Of a stretch of 64,000 nt of DNA, positions 36,999 to 48,786 are shown piece after piece. This DNA is from Apostichopus japonicus (Eukaryota; Echinodermata; Holothuroidea; Aspidochirotida; Stichopodidae), in NCBI RefSeq assembly GCF_037975245.1, contig NC_092576.1:324501-388500 (forward strand). Direction: 5' to 3'. Each line of letters starts with the position of its first letter. The stretch's first letter is position 1. A model generated the notes under the pieces. That model saw nothing but the letters and a program-made list of their open reading frames with translations, did not search any database and had not been told where the DNA came from. Both the position numbers and the translations under genes were made by a program.

Positions 36999-39952
36999 TG
37001 TATCCACACACAGAGACAGTCGCCTACATCATATTCACTAACTGAGAAGACAGCTTTTCAAACTAACGGACTTTGATATCATTGTTTTAGAAGGAAACCA
37101 TAAATAAAGTTAAACTGGAGGAACTTCAGCAGGTTTCTATCGTACAAGCACCCGAAGTTGGTTGAAACAACTCATTGGAGGAAACACGCATTACACGATT
37201 AACGCCTTTAGCGAAGACCCATAGTTAATCCATATAGCTACTGCGGATTACGGGTATTTAAGCAACACGTCTTTTTGGTTGCAACAATGTTCAACGATTT
37301 TCCATTGGAAGTTTAAGTTTGTTTTACAGTGCACGTAGGCTAACACATTCATATAGCATATAGTTTCATTTTCGTACTTTAATTGTTCAGTACAAGTGTT
37401 TGCATTGTGAAGACTAATAATTAATATTTTAACGTCATGTGTTAACGTTAATCATCACTTTGCACACCTGTATCATATACTGTAAGTCGATTTTTTTTGA
37501 CGACGAACTTTGTTTTTGGAGGAAATGTATATACAAAATATTTACCTATGTGAAAATGTGTTTTCAATTAGGTTTTAATAAAGAAAACTCCCGTAAAAGA
37601 ATCAGCTGAATTGCAATAAATGTATCATTACCTCATGTTGTTGGAAAAGTAACACCAATTTTACAAAAAATATATCCAATGGAACTTAATGAGAAATAAT
37701 TATACATTATTTATTAGAATATGTAACTTAGACTATGATTAGACTGTCAGTTGAATAGCTTGCTCCATTGTTGAGATTTATTGAGTTTATTATCATTATG
37801 TGCGGTGGTTAGGTGGGTAGGTAAAACAAATACGATTCATTCACTGACCCCCTATGCCAGGAATTGATTTTGATTATCTTTAATCCTATTATATTTAAAA
37901 AGTTTACATATAAATTTATTAAATAATCCCCCCCCCCCCCCAAAAAAAATAATAATAATAATTAAATCAAAATAACGCTGGTAAGGTGGAATTGGCTTTT
38001 CGCCAAATATAAACAGGGACTAAAATAGTAGATTTGGTCCAAATTATACACTGACTGTGGAACAACAAAACACGTCTATAAAATAAAGACAATTTCGATG
38101 TCGATGTGTAGTTTGTCCATGGCACGATACGTTATAATACAATGTAATTATTATCTAAATAAATTAAACTGAACGAATGCTACGATTTTTTATTTTATTT
38201 TCATTTTATTTTATTAAAGCAAGAGGCTGTCAAGATGGGAGCAAGTTAGGAGGTATAGCTATTTTTTCCCCTGCTCTGTGCAGAAGATAAACTAGACTGC
38301 ACGGGATTCAATACTTAAAGCAAAATATGGACAATAAAATTGCCACACAAATGCAAACATGTATAGCAGTTTTTATTGTTACAGTGGTGTGTTTTGCGCG
38401 CGCGTGTGTGCGGATACATGTATGTGTGTGTACAGGACAATATAATTTTTTTTTTTTTATGGGAAGCAAATTTCATCAACCTCAAAATTGCTTTAACAAA
38501 TCTGAACCGTTAATTTATTCCCTGCTTAAATCTCGCATTTGTTATCTCCTTTTCAGGGCAGCCAAGCTCATCCACGCGAGAATCTCGCGGAACAATACAG
38601 GGCATCGTGCGTTTAGCGAGAGCTCCCAAAACGTTTATCTGGGAGTCTGGCTAGCTAGCACCTGTGCATTGTCTGCTAAGCCCCCAATCAATGTTGCGAG
38701 TGCTCGCGAGGGTTCAACCATCAAATGATAGGAAATATTTTGGATAATACTATTTTAACATAAAATACACCAAAAACTACTATTGGTAGTATGTATTCAA
38801 AAATAAGCTATTTGGGGACCTAATTTGCATATTTGTATACAAAATTAGCCCAAAATTAGTAAAACTTAATCAGATATGAAATCAACAATTGTTACTCTTC
38901 CCACTGGTTCATATACAAATTATTCCTCAGAATCAATGTAAATTGAGTCCAAGGAAACTCACTTTCTGCTGAAATAAACCAGGTCACACTGCAAGGCTGA
39001 AGAGTTAACCATTTTGAAAAGTTCTTTGATATATTATCACTGTGAATCAAAACTTATGAAATTCAACTCAATAAATGATGTGCAATCTTGACATATACCC
39101 GGCGGTATTAAAGAATAAGGAATGCTTTCTTTCGAAATCAATCCATATCATTTAATCTGCATATTTTACATGTTATTATTTAGATCTGAATGTTCTCCCC
39201 TGGTAGACAACTGCATGGTTTTTTTGAAAGAAGTTTAACGGGGAGGGGAGAAAGTATAAAAACAAAATTGATCGGAGTATCGTAGATGTATGACGGGAAG
39301 GTACCGACAAAGGGGACGAATGTTTTGGTAGGGACGACCCAGGAGGCAGCAGTTTCAGATATTTGTTGATCCTCCTACGGATTTTATTTCCAGCACAAAT
39401 TTAAACAAGCCAGATAGAGGAATTACTCTTAAATGATTTGTAACGTAGGTATCACTGTGAGATGTGTTATGAGTATAATATGAGCCAACTGGTGGAAGTT
39501 GAAGAACTTGCTGATGGCCCTATAATTATTTAAGTTCTTAGAAATTTGCAAGCACAAAACTTGCTGTTGAAAAAAAAGAGAAAGGTAGGATTGGGGTAGT
39601 TCAGTACCCGTGGCTCTAGTATAAATTATAACCCAAAGTGTGTGTGAATATGTGGTTGGGGAGAGGGTATTCAAAATTTTACCCCGACTGACTTAGGAAG
39701 GGCCTGAAGCCTTAGGAAGGAACAGAGATGAATGAAGGTTTTTTTTTTTCTATGTATATATTATAAAGGAGGGGTGCTACCCTGGGCTTATTGGAGCCAA
39801 ATCTCATGTAGGGGATATGGTGGCGAAAGTTTGTTTCATTTTCTGAAGTACCAGCTAGGCATACGACATGGGCGGGGGAGGGATGTATGTGAGGAGCGAA
39901 AAAAAAAACAAAACCGAAATTGGTGGAAAATAAGGCACCCCATGCACCCCAT
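36999..39952. other. No gene recognised
   Basis: AT-rich intron sequence with a C run at 37928-37941. No transposon ends or coding signal recognised. Confidence 0.4.
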
Positions 39953-41362
39953 CAGGCTTGGGGCGATTACATCTGAATGTAATCGATTACGATTACTTGA
40001 GAATGTATGATTACGATTACGATTACAGCCTAAAGTTGAAGTAATCGATTACGATTACATTGTAATGTAATCGTGATTACAATCATGATTACATTGTGGT
40101 TACTTGCACAATCCTCTGCATATCTGTTTAATATAACTCTCTGCCGGGAAATAGGGCAATGAAATAGGGCAAAGGAAGGGCATTTACAGTATATACGGAC
40201 AAAATTATGGAAGTATATCTACAATTCCTACCAGGCATTACACATTTATGCCTTAACACGTTTAAGATGTGTAACCCATAAGTCCAGTAAAAGATACGAT
40301 TTAAATAAGGGGTTAATCCGGGTGTTAATGCTATCGCTGGATGCACTCGGGCTCCGCTACGCTCCGCCCTCGTGCATCGCTTGCATTATCCCCCGATCGT
40401 GCATTAATCCTGTGAGTAACACACGCTAGACTGTTGATTAACCCCGTTCATTCATACACTACCATTTGTGTGGGGGAAAATCATAAAACAAAACATTTTT
40501 GGTTACATATAACCAAAGATTTATTAAAGTGATGCCCCGTAATTTTACCGTGCGTTACTTACAGGATTAACCACGGTCAGCTGACCTGAATGGACCAATA
40601 GGATTTAGGAATCTTTACTAAGTATGAATGAATAAGGGGTTAACCAACGGTCTAGCGTGCGTTACTCACAGGATTAATGCACGATCGGGGGATAATGCAA
40701 GCGATGCACGAGGGCGGAGCCCGAGTGCATCCAGCGATAGCATTAACACCCGGAGTGCATTAATCATGTGAGTAACGCACGCTAGACCGTTGATTAACCC
40801 CGTTCATTCATACACTACCATTTGTGTGGGGGAAAAATCATAAAACAAAACATTTTTGGTTACATATAACCAAAGATTTATTAAAGTGATGCCCCGTAAT
40901 TTTACCGTGCGTTACTCACAGGATTAACCACGGTCAGCTGACCTGAATGGACCAATAGGATTTAGGAATCTTTACTACGTATGAATGAACAGACAATTAA
41001 ACAGACAACCAGTTGTGTATGCAAAAGGATTGTGAATGCTGAGAGGCAGCATTGAACAGAATAATTCAGGTGATAAAAAATCCTTGAATATGGCGATCAA
41101 ATCCCCAGTACTTCTTAGTATAAGTTTATTGTGCTAGAGAATTCTAGAAGCAGGAACACTTTTTTGGTCACACTAAAAGCCAATAGTAAGAATTAGTTTT
41201 AATCTTTTCTACTAATTTTGCCCTTCTCATTCAAATTGCACTGTAATCATAAATGTAATACGATTACGATTACTTTGCCCTTGTAATCGATTACGATTAC
41301 GATAAAAAATGTAATCGATTGTAATCGATTACGATTACTGATTACGATTACCCCAAGCCTGC
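39953..41362. mobile_element. 1.4-kb hAT element with internal foldback and duplication
   Basis: The termini are CAGGCTTGGGGCGATTACAT and the complement GATTACCCCAAGCCTG, with an exact 8-bp duplication CACCCCAT on both sides (39945-39952 and 41363-41370). Both subterminal regions are dense in GTAATCGATTACGATTAC units. The middle has inverted arms (about 40327-40432 and 40648-40752, nearly identical except for a ~10-bp insertion in the first) and a ~220-bp direct duplication (about 40412-40631 and 40767-40987). No transposase is present. Confidence 0.88.
40327..40752. repeat. Inverted repeat with CpG-rich palindromes
   Basis: About 105-bp arms. Each contains its own palindrome, a GATGCAC arm, GA, GGGC, GGA, GCCC, GA and a GTGCATC arm (40703-40731; the complement at 40340-40378 with ten extra bases at the apex). 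Confidence 0.8.
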
Positions 41363-41370
41363 ACCCCATT

Positions 41371-42854
41371 GCACGTGGCTACTTCTAAAGAATTTTCCAA
41401 TTCCACTAACACACAGGTTCATTAATATGGACAATCCGGAAACCAGATGTAGGTGTCAAGGTTTCTGGTTTTAAAAAGTACAGTCCAGTAAAGTAGGCCC
41501 ATAGGTCTTGCACAAACGTTTTACATATTTTGCCGCCCATCTATACATTCACAATGGGAGACCGTTTTCATGGCCCTCAAGGACATATCTACAATGTATT
41601 ACACTCTGTGGATGAGAGGGGCCATTCCGTGCCAAATCAGATGGCTGATTTTGCTGGACTCTCTCCAAATGTTACCACCTTTATTGCATTAAAATTTCAG
41701 TTGCACTGTTTCAAAATTGGCCGAATTATCATGTTTTAAAATTCCGCAATTTGTCGCCACCGTGGCATTTTTTTGATTTTTTGAGGTAAGATATTTCAGT
41801 AATTGAACATCATTCTGCCTATAGACTCTATAATAACAAATTATTAAAAAAAAAATTAGAGCAGAATTGTCTTGTGGAGTTAGGTAAACTCAAAAAGGCT
41901 AAATTATTCAGTTTGGTATTTGTGTATACTATTCATAGTGATAAATTCCTCCTAATCCATTGCTTCAGTGTACATGATTGATTTTTATAGGTTACTATAT
42001 ATGTCCAGGTTAAACAATACAAAATACTGATTACAATGCTCTCCCGTGGTATCTGATACTGAAAGTTGTGCAGCTGTAGTCTAAAGTTGCTATTTGACTC
42101 TGTACATATATATTAATGGACATTCATTTTTAGTGAAGTCTTTGAATTTAAGGGAATTAAACAAGAAGCAGTCAGTACATTTCAAATATAAATATTTATT
42201 TATAATAACTCAAACGCGTCACGTTGAAAAAATCTGATTATTTTTCTAGAACTCAGAATTCCAAAAAAAACTAGAATTCAGGGGGCATTTTGTCTTATTT
42301 GTAAATGATAAATCCGCAATAGTTGAAATTTTTAGCCCAAAACAAAAGCAAATTTTTATTGCGTGTTTTGCTATGGCAAGTGTCTTTGAGCTTGAGTATT
42401 GTACTTAAGGGTCAATCAAGTCAATACTGTGCAGATTTCAATGTCATAGACGCCTATTCACGAAATAATGTTAAAATCAAGCCCAATACACTAGTAAGCT
42501 AAACACACACTACAGTATCTAATTTAGCCAAGGCCAAGACCTAGGCTAGTTTATATCATGTCTCTTTATCTCACATGATTCATCATCTTACGACTATAAT
42601 CTAACGTAGGTAAAATCTAACTGAGCAGGCCTAGGCCAGGCTATAGTCTAAATTTACGACAATACAGTAACGTAGCCTTGTACTGTACACATTACATATT
42701 ATTCAACGTGGCTCTGCATTAACATAGGATAGGCTACCCTAGCCGTTAATGCCTTATTGTAGACTTTAGCTACCGTTTGCAGCACAGTACACTCCTAAAC
42801 TAACGTTGAACTTCAACGACCAATTGGGCCTAGCGTTAAGTTTGGATGACTTAC
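41371..42854. other. No gene recognised (proximal intron 1)
   Basis: No coding or transposon signal that I can support. Confidence 0.4.
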
Positions 42855-43015
42855 CGGTCACAAATTTTCTCGCATAATTTCTCAACATCGTAGGCTACGG
42901 GAATTTGCACATCTTTTATGTACTTTCCACTTGATATTGACTCCAAGTAAGCTAGTGATATAAAGACAAGTGCTATAAAGCAAAGCGTAATGAACACCCT
43001 TACAAACTTAGACAT
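42855..43015 (-). CDS. Probable sialyltransferase exon 1 (signal anchor)
   Basis: On the minus strand ATG at 43015-43013 opens MSKFVR, then a hydrophobic span (VFITLCFIALVFISLAYL, about residues 7-24) and a short hydrophilic stem. The exon stops at GACCG|GTAAGT (42855/42854), a strong donor. This is the shape of a type II Golgi enzyme N-terminus. Two leftover bases (CG) join the single first A of exon 2 to give an arginine codon, so the phase is right. The total of 53 + 299 residues fits ST8Sia length. The link rests on phase, topology and length across a 21.9-kb intron, not on transcript data. Confidence 0.6.
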
Positions 43016-44099
43016 TCTATAGCAAGGTAATTCATTTAAAAATCGTGTAGACTACGGTATCACGCTCGCTAGCTAAAGCCTAGATAGTGCGATAGAGTTG
43101 TTACTATGTTCGATCTCGCTGCACATGACATACACAATGATGCGTGAATCTTCTACTATACTGCAACGATGACCACACTGGAGTTATGTATTATACATGT
43201 TAGTGTTATTTCCATAGAGCTAGCTGGATACATACTGCAAACAACTGTAAATGTAACTGTAAATTTTCTTTGTGTAAATTAGATGGCGCTCGTCATTTTA
43301 TTTAATTTTGTGAGCAATCTGTGAGCAATTGTCACGTCGCGGAAATTTATCTTGTGTACTAAAATTGTACCTAGGCTACAAGGCCTTCGTTCAAGTTGAT
43401 CATTCTGTAGAACTTATACATTTATTTACGCTAGTAAATTATCATTCGGCTGGGGTAGGGCTAGAGAGATCCATACTCACAAATTTTTCTTTCATTCATA
43501 TTTCTTTCAAGGTGAGGCCCTTGCACTAGCAAAAACTCAAAAAAACAAAACAATTAGTACAATTAGCATTGTCGTAGTTAGGGCTTCATGACACTGAGTG
43601 GGTTAGAATGGTCGTTAGGACGTAAGTATGGTGTATGTATTCATTTAGTGTGCTAGTATATTTTGATCGCCTGGCAAGATACGTTAAGATGGGTTGCGGA
43701 GTATACGCATTGTTTGTTTCAGAATGTTTGATCATTTAAACAATGCTGTCGGGTCATTTCGATTTCTTGTCACTTGCAAACGAAGCCTCTAGCACGTAAG
43801 TTGGTTTGTTTCTGGTGTTGTTGCGAGCACTTGATGTTTGCTGTACGATACATGGCTTAATAATAATACTAGCCTTTAGAACCTACATTATTGTTGTAGG
43901 CATACGTTACACTTACAGGCGGCACACATGTTGCATGAGCAGTATTTTGCTGGCTTTATGCTTTAACTTGTTTAAGCTTTGCAGTAGCAGTATTTTGCTG
44001 TCTATCTGCGTTCTGCTTAGCTTAATATTAGCAGTAGTTGCTAATTACGTTATAACTACCCAATTGGCATTTTGCTTCGGGGTTTAAATTTTAACTGTG
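43016..44099. other. Upstream region of sialyltransferase; left edge of DIRS element
   Basis: The interval probably holds the sialyltransferase 5' UTR/promoter and the 5' leader of the DIRS element. I could not find a left inverted terminal repeat that matches the right one, so the DIRS left boundary is unresolved. Confidence 0.4.
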
Positions 44100-45206
44100 A
44101 TGGACTTAGAGTTCCAGGCAGGACCTGACTTACCTTCGCCTTCGGGAGAAGGAAGTTCTGGTACACAAATCGCCCAAAGCGATGTAAAAGATATGCTTGC
44201 TCAAATGCAGGCACAGATTAAATTGTTGTGCCAGAAAGTTATTCCTGGCAATGAAGAAAAAGCTAAAAATGAGGTAGCAACCTCTGCTGAAGATCGACCT
44301 CTTTCTGAGGCTTGTTCTCTTCCCCCTCACAATCAGGAGGGGATATCTTTGGACTATGATGATGAGCTTCTAGACTTATTGAACTCACCAGATGATACTG
44401 CTAATGAGAATGATGATCTCATCTCTCTTCTTGAAAGTTCTTCAGAACTTGAAAAGCAAACTGTAAAAATCTCTACGGAGGAACAAACTGCTTTTAGTAA
44501 CATTGTTTCTAGCCTTGATTTGGGCAATAAAGTCGGTACTGCGGTACTAGAAAAGGTTGCAAATTTGGTCAAAAATATTTGTTCCAAAAAATTGGCACCA
44601 CAAAAACTGAAAGAAAAGATGGAAAAATATCAACATCCAAGCAATATGGAACTATTGCAGACATCTCAGGTCAACAAATTGATCTGGGACAATATTCAGC
44701 TGCAAGCTAGAACCAAAGATTTGAGATTACAAAAGATACAGTCAGGGAACGTTAAAGCTATGATTGCTCTGACTTATCTAATTAATGATGTATTGACTGG
44801 CAAGGCTGGTCAGGATAAGGAGAATATCCTGTTGAAGTTGACAGATGCCTTGGCCTTTCTTGGTTCATCTAACATAGACTTGAACCATTTTCGGCGGGAT
44901 CTTTTCAAGCCGGAACTTAAGGCAGAGTATAAAAATCTTTGTTCAAACTCAGTGCCTATGTCTACTCTGTTATTTGGGGATGACATATCGCAGCAAGTGC
45001 GTGACATAACCGATGCAAATAGAATGAGCAAGTGTTGCTTAACTCCCACTAGGGGGAGAGCTAGAGGTGGAGGTTTTAGAGGTAAAATCAATTATCGTGG
45101 CCCATACAGAGGAGGCAACAGACGCTACCAGCCTTTTTTAGGCCAGCGTCACCGGCAGTACACAAATCAACTGCCGAGAAATCCTCAGAAAAGCGTGAGG
45201 AATTAA
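44100..45206 (+). CDS. DIRS gag-like protein
   Basis: An intact ORF of about 368 codons starting at ATG 44100. It has an acidic N-terminal half, a coiled-coil-prone segment near residues 30-50 (DMLAQMQAQIKLLCQKV), a charged middle, and an RG/RGG-rich C-terminus (RGRARGGGFRGKINYRGPYR) expected to bind RNA. The sequence is not conserved enough to name a domain; the call comes from its position upstream of the DIRS pol frame and its basic tail. Its 3' end overlaps the pol frame, which is open in another register from at least 45140. Confidence 0.75.
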   Translation: MDLEFQAGPDLPSPSGEGSSGTQIAQSDVKDMLAQMQAQIKLLCQKVIPGNEEKAKNEVATSAEDRPLSEACSLPPHNQEGISLDYDDELLDLLNSPDDTANENDDLISLLESSSELEKQTVKISTEEQTAFSNIVSSLDLGNKVGTAVLEKVANLVKNICSKKLAPQKLKEKMEKYQHPSNMELLQTSQVNKLIWDNIQLQARTKDLRLQKIQSGNVKAMIALTYLINDVLTGKAGQDKENILLKLTDALAFLGSSNIDLNHFRRDLFKPELKAEYKNLCSNSVPMSTLLFGDDISQQVRDITDANRMSKCCLTPTRGRARGGGFRGKINYRGPYRGGNRRYQPFLGQRHRQYTNQLPRNPQKSVRN

Positions 45207-48040
45207 CAAGAGGTAAGGTATGTGTCGATTCTGTTAGTGTACACTCTTTACAGCCTTGTAAAACAAAGCAATTACCCATTGGCGGCCGTTTGAAACATTT
45301 TCTACAGCAGTGGCAAGAAATTACAACTGACTCGGTTATACTAAGTTGTGTTCATGGCTATGACATCGAATTTGATGAAGAAAAGCCAATTCAGTATAGT
45401 AGATCCAAAACAAAATATATATGCTCTAATTTAACTGAAGAGCTTCTTTTAGGTAATGAAATATCTAAGCTTTGGGAAAAGAATGTTTTGGAAGAAACGT
45501 CCCATTCCCAAGGGGAATTTAGTTCATCAGTGTTTCTCAGGCCTAAGCCAGATGGTTCTTTCAGAATGATATTGAATTTAAGGAACCTAAATGAAAGTGT
45601 CAAATATTACCATTTTAAAATGGACACTTTGCAGGCTGCATTACGGCTAGTAGAGCCGCAGTGTTTCATGGCTTCAATTGACCTGAAGGACGCCTATTAT
45701 TCAGTACCTATTAGTTCTTGAAGTCGAAAATTTTTGAGACTTGCGTTCAAAGACAAACTTCATCAGTATACTTGCCTACCAAATGGGTTGGCCTCAGCAC
45801 CTCGCATTTTTACTAAACTACTCAAACCTATTCTGGCTGAGCTCAGGAAATTGGGTATTTCTTGCCTGAGCTACATTGATGATATTTATATCCAGGCTAA
45901 TACCAAAAGTGCATGTGTTTCTGCAGTGCATACAGCTGTACAATTTTTTCAGAAATTAGGCTTCATCATTCATCCCGAAAAATCAGTACTAGAACCAAGT
46001 ACTAATCTATCTTTCCTTGGATTTGTGCTTGATTCCAAACATATGACTGTTCGGCCAAAACCCAAAAGGATAGAATCTGCCTTAAATGAGATACAAAAAT
46101 TTAAGGGCAAACACAAAAAGACTATCAGGGACTTGGCACATATCATTGGTATCCTTGTCTCTCTTTTCCCAGGAGTTAAATATGGACCCCTTCATTACAG
46201 GGATATGGGAAAACTTAAGATTTCTCTGTTGAAAAAATACAAGGGAAATTTTGATACAGAAATAGAACTGGCTGAGGGGGACTATACAGAGCTGAAATGG
46301 TGGTTAGAGTCCCTTCCGCTTGCATTCATGCATATCTTAGAGCCTAACCCAGATATTGTATTAGAAACTGACGCTTCTCTGGTAGGATGGGGTGCTTGTT
46401 GCCCGACCCTCTCTACACGGTCACAAGGAAAGTGGAATACCGTTGAGAAAACATATCACATAAATGTGCTTGAACTCCTTGCTATCTATTTTGCTCTAAA
46501 AACGTTATGCTTAAAGGGCGATCATACGCATATAAGAATTTTATCTGACAGCTCGTCAGCTGTTGCATACATTAAGGCTATGGGAGGTACTCATTCGTCA
46601 CAATGTAACAAAATAGCAAAAGCTATATGGGAATGGTCTGCATGAAACAAAGTGTGGTTGTCTTGTTGTTACTTGCCGGGCAAGCTTAATGTCCATGCTG
46701 ACATGCTGTCCCGTACATTTCAGAGTAACACAGAATGGATGCTAAATCCAGAAATATTTCATGCAATTTCTTCCCTGTGGGGTCACTTTGATATTGATTT
46801 ATTTGCATCTCGTACAAATAAACAACTCGCTCCCTTTGTTTCATGGCGACCAGACCCAGATGCCTTATTCATTGATGCATTCTCTTTTAATTGGCATAAG
46901 TACATCTTTTATGCTTTTCCCCCCTTTAGCCTAATTGCCAGAGTACTGCAAAAAATGCAAAAGGACCAGGCAAGAGGAGTAATTGTGGTACCTTTATGGC
47001 CAACTCAGAACTGGTACACAAAACTGTTACACATGACCATAGCTATTCCAAGGTATTTACCGCTGGGGAAAGAAGTCTTACTTCTACCCGAAGACAGAAG
47101 CAAACTACACCCCCTTCATCACAACCTTCAGTTGGTTGCATGCCTGGTGTCTGGCAACGCTTCCGAAACCTTGACATTCCAGAAGAAACTTCCAGAGGAA
47201 ACAAGGAAACAAATTGATTCACTTCATCCCTCTGTAAATCAGGTGCTTGACTTTCTAACGAGTCTTTACAATGCTGGCCTTAGTTATAGTACCATTAACA
47301 CTGCACGGTCATCGCTTTCTGCATTATTGGATCATGAACAAAGAAATACTATTGGCTCACATCCTCTCATCAGCCGTTTTCTCAAAGGAATTTTCGAATT
47401 GAGAACCCCATCCCCCAGATACACGACAATTTGGGACGTGTCTATTGTGTTGAACTATCTCCGGTCTCTTCATCCTACATCATCATTGACTTTAAAGCAA
47501 TTAACCCATAAGTTAGTAATGCTTATTGCTTTGTTATCTGCTCAGAGACTACAAACTCTGCAATTATTAGATGTCAATAATCTTCATTTGGATGGGAAGG
47601 AAGCTGTTTTCTTCTTACCTAATAAATTAAAGCAGTCACGGCCTGGTTCCAATCCATTAAGAGTTGTGTTGGCATCATACCAGGCTGACATGAATCTTGA
47701 TGTTTATCATGTACTTCAGCATTATATTAACGTCACATCCTCATTATGAGGAGTAGAATCGCAACTTTTCATTAGTTATGTTCCACCACATAAACCAGTA
47801 ACGAGAAATACTTTATCACGATGGATTAAACTTGTTTTGGAGGAGGCTGGGGTTGATGTAGTTCAATATGCGGCCCATAGTACCAGGGCAGCCTCTACCT
47901 CCGCTGCAGATTCAAGAAATCTGCCTGTAGAGGATATTTTACGTACAGTAGGGTGGGCCTCGGAAAGAACCTTTGCCCAGTATTACAAAAAACCTATTGT
48001 CAGTAACAAAACTTTTGCAATGGCAGTTTTGGATGCATAA
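45140..48040 (+). pseudogene. DIRS pol: RT, RNase H, methyltransferase-like, tyrosine recombinase
   Basis: A single frame runs to 48040 with three TGA stops (45719, 46643, 47747). RT signatures are SIDLKDAYYSVPI, LPNGLASAPRIF and the YIDD catalytic box. RNase H shows ETDASLVGWGACC, LELLAIYFAL and DSSSAVAYI. A methyltransferase-like segment typical of DIRS has DIDLFASRTN, WRPDPDA and YAFPPFSLI. The recombinase has a SAM-like N-terminal part, the first catalytic arginine in LLSAQRLQTL, H-x-x-R in AHSTRAAS, and the terminal tyrosine in TFAQYYKKP. All key residues are visible; only the stops (and no frameshift) disable it. Confidence 0.88.
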
Positions 48041-48419
48041 GTGTAAAAACAGTTTTACTATATGCATTACATAAAAAGTGTGGTATAATTTTACAGATGG
48101 GTTATATATAGGTATGAGTTGATATACATACTTCAAGATGTAGAAGTGATGTAACCATGTTTTGAATATTCCTGAAAGAGGATGCTATTATAGATTTTAT
48201 TCACATGAATGAGAATTTTTCTTTTTATTTCCAAAGTATGGAAAGTAAGAATGTTATGTGATCCTTTGTACCAAGTGGTAATGAAATTACCTCAGTTCTT
48301 GATTAAAAAGAAAAGAAATGTTTCTGTTGCTCAGCAAGCAAATTAAAAAAGATACAAACTTTGAATTTGTGTTCGTTTGTAATCTTTCTGTTCGTATGCG
48401 CTTGAACACTGCTTTGAAA

Positions 48420-48721
48420 TCTCAAGTAGTTCCGTAGTGAAGTGTAATGGGGAAGTAGAATCGTTAAATTAAACGAGACCATAGGTTGAAGTTTGATTGA
48501 GATTCTACTGAGACATTACACGAACGAAGGGATTACTTGCCCTCCCATGTAATGCATTCTCATGCAGGATTATTATGGCATAATTTTCCCTCCCAGAAGT
48601 TCGTGGTGTTCAATCGCATATGGTAACTTTAAAAACTGAAGCTAATCCTCAATTATACAATCTCAAGTAATCCCTTCGTTCGTGTAATGTCTCAGTAGAA
48701 TCTCAATCAAACTTCAACCTA
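48420..48721. repeat. DIRS internal complementary region and right terminal repeat
   Basis: A perfect 58-bp inverted repeat pairs 48482-48539 (starting TAGGTTGAAGTTTGATTGAG) with 48664-48721. Just upstream, 48420-48479 is a diverged direct copy of the right arm (CTCAAGTAGTTCC ... AGTAGAATC). In DIRS elements an internal region complementary to both outer ends is the expected template for completing the ends, so I read 48420-48539 as that region and 48540-48721 as the right terminal repeat. Confidence 0.65.
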
Positions 48722-48752
48722 CACTGTAAAAACTAAAAGGGTTTATTTACCC
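48722..48752 (+). mobile_element. CACTA-type left terminus
   Basis: The sequence begins CACTGTAAAAACTAAAAGGG and continues with GTTTATTTACCC, immediately after the DIRS right end. CACTG plus an A run is a common animal EnSpm/CACTA end. Subterminal repeats follow directly. The matching right end is not in the window. Confidence 0.55.
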
Positions 48753-48786
48753 CAAAATAGGGTAAATGTAAATCCCGCATGTGGAC

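Larger units (their letters stand above)
44100..48721 (+). mobile_element. DIRS-like tyrosine-recombinase retrotransposon
   Basis: The order is gag-like ORF, then reverse transcriptase, RNase H, methyltransferase-like domain and tyrosine recombinase, followed by an internal complementary region and a right terminal repeat. That order, with no integrase and no flanking direct LTRs, defines the DIRS group. It is nearly full length, but the pol frame has three TGA stops and no left terminal repeat is recognised. Confidence 0.88.
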
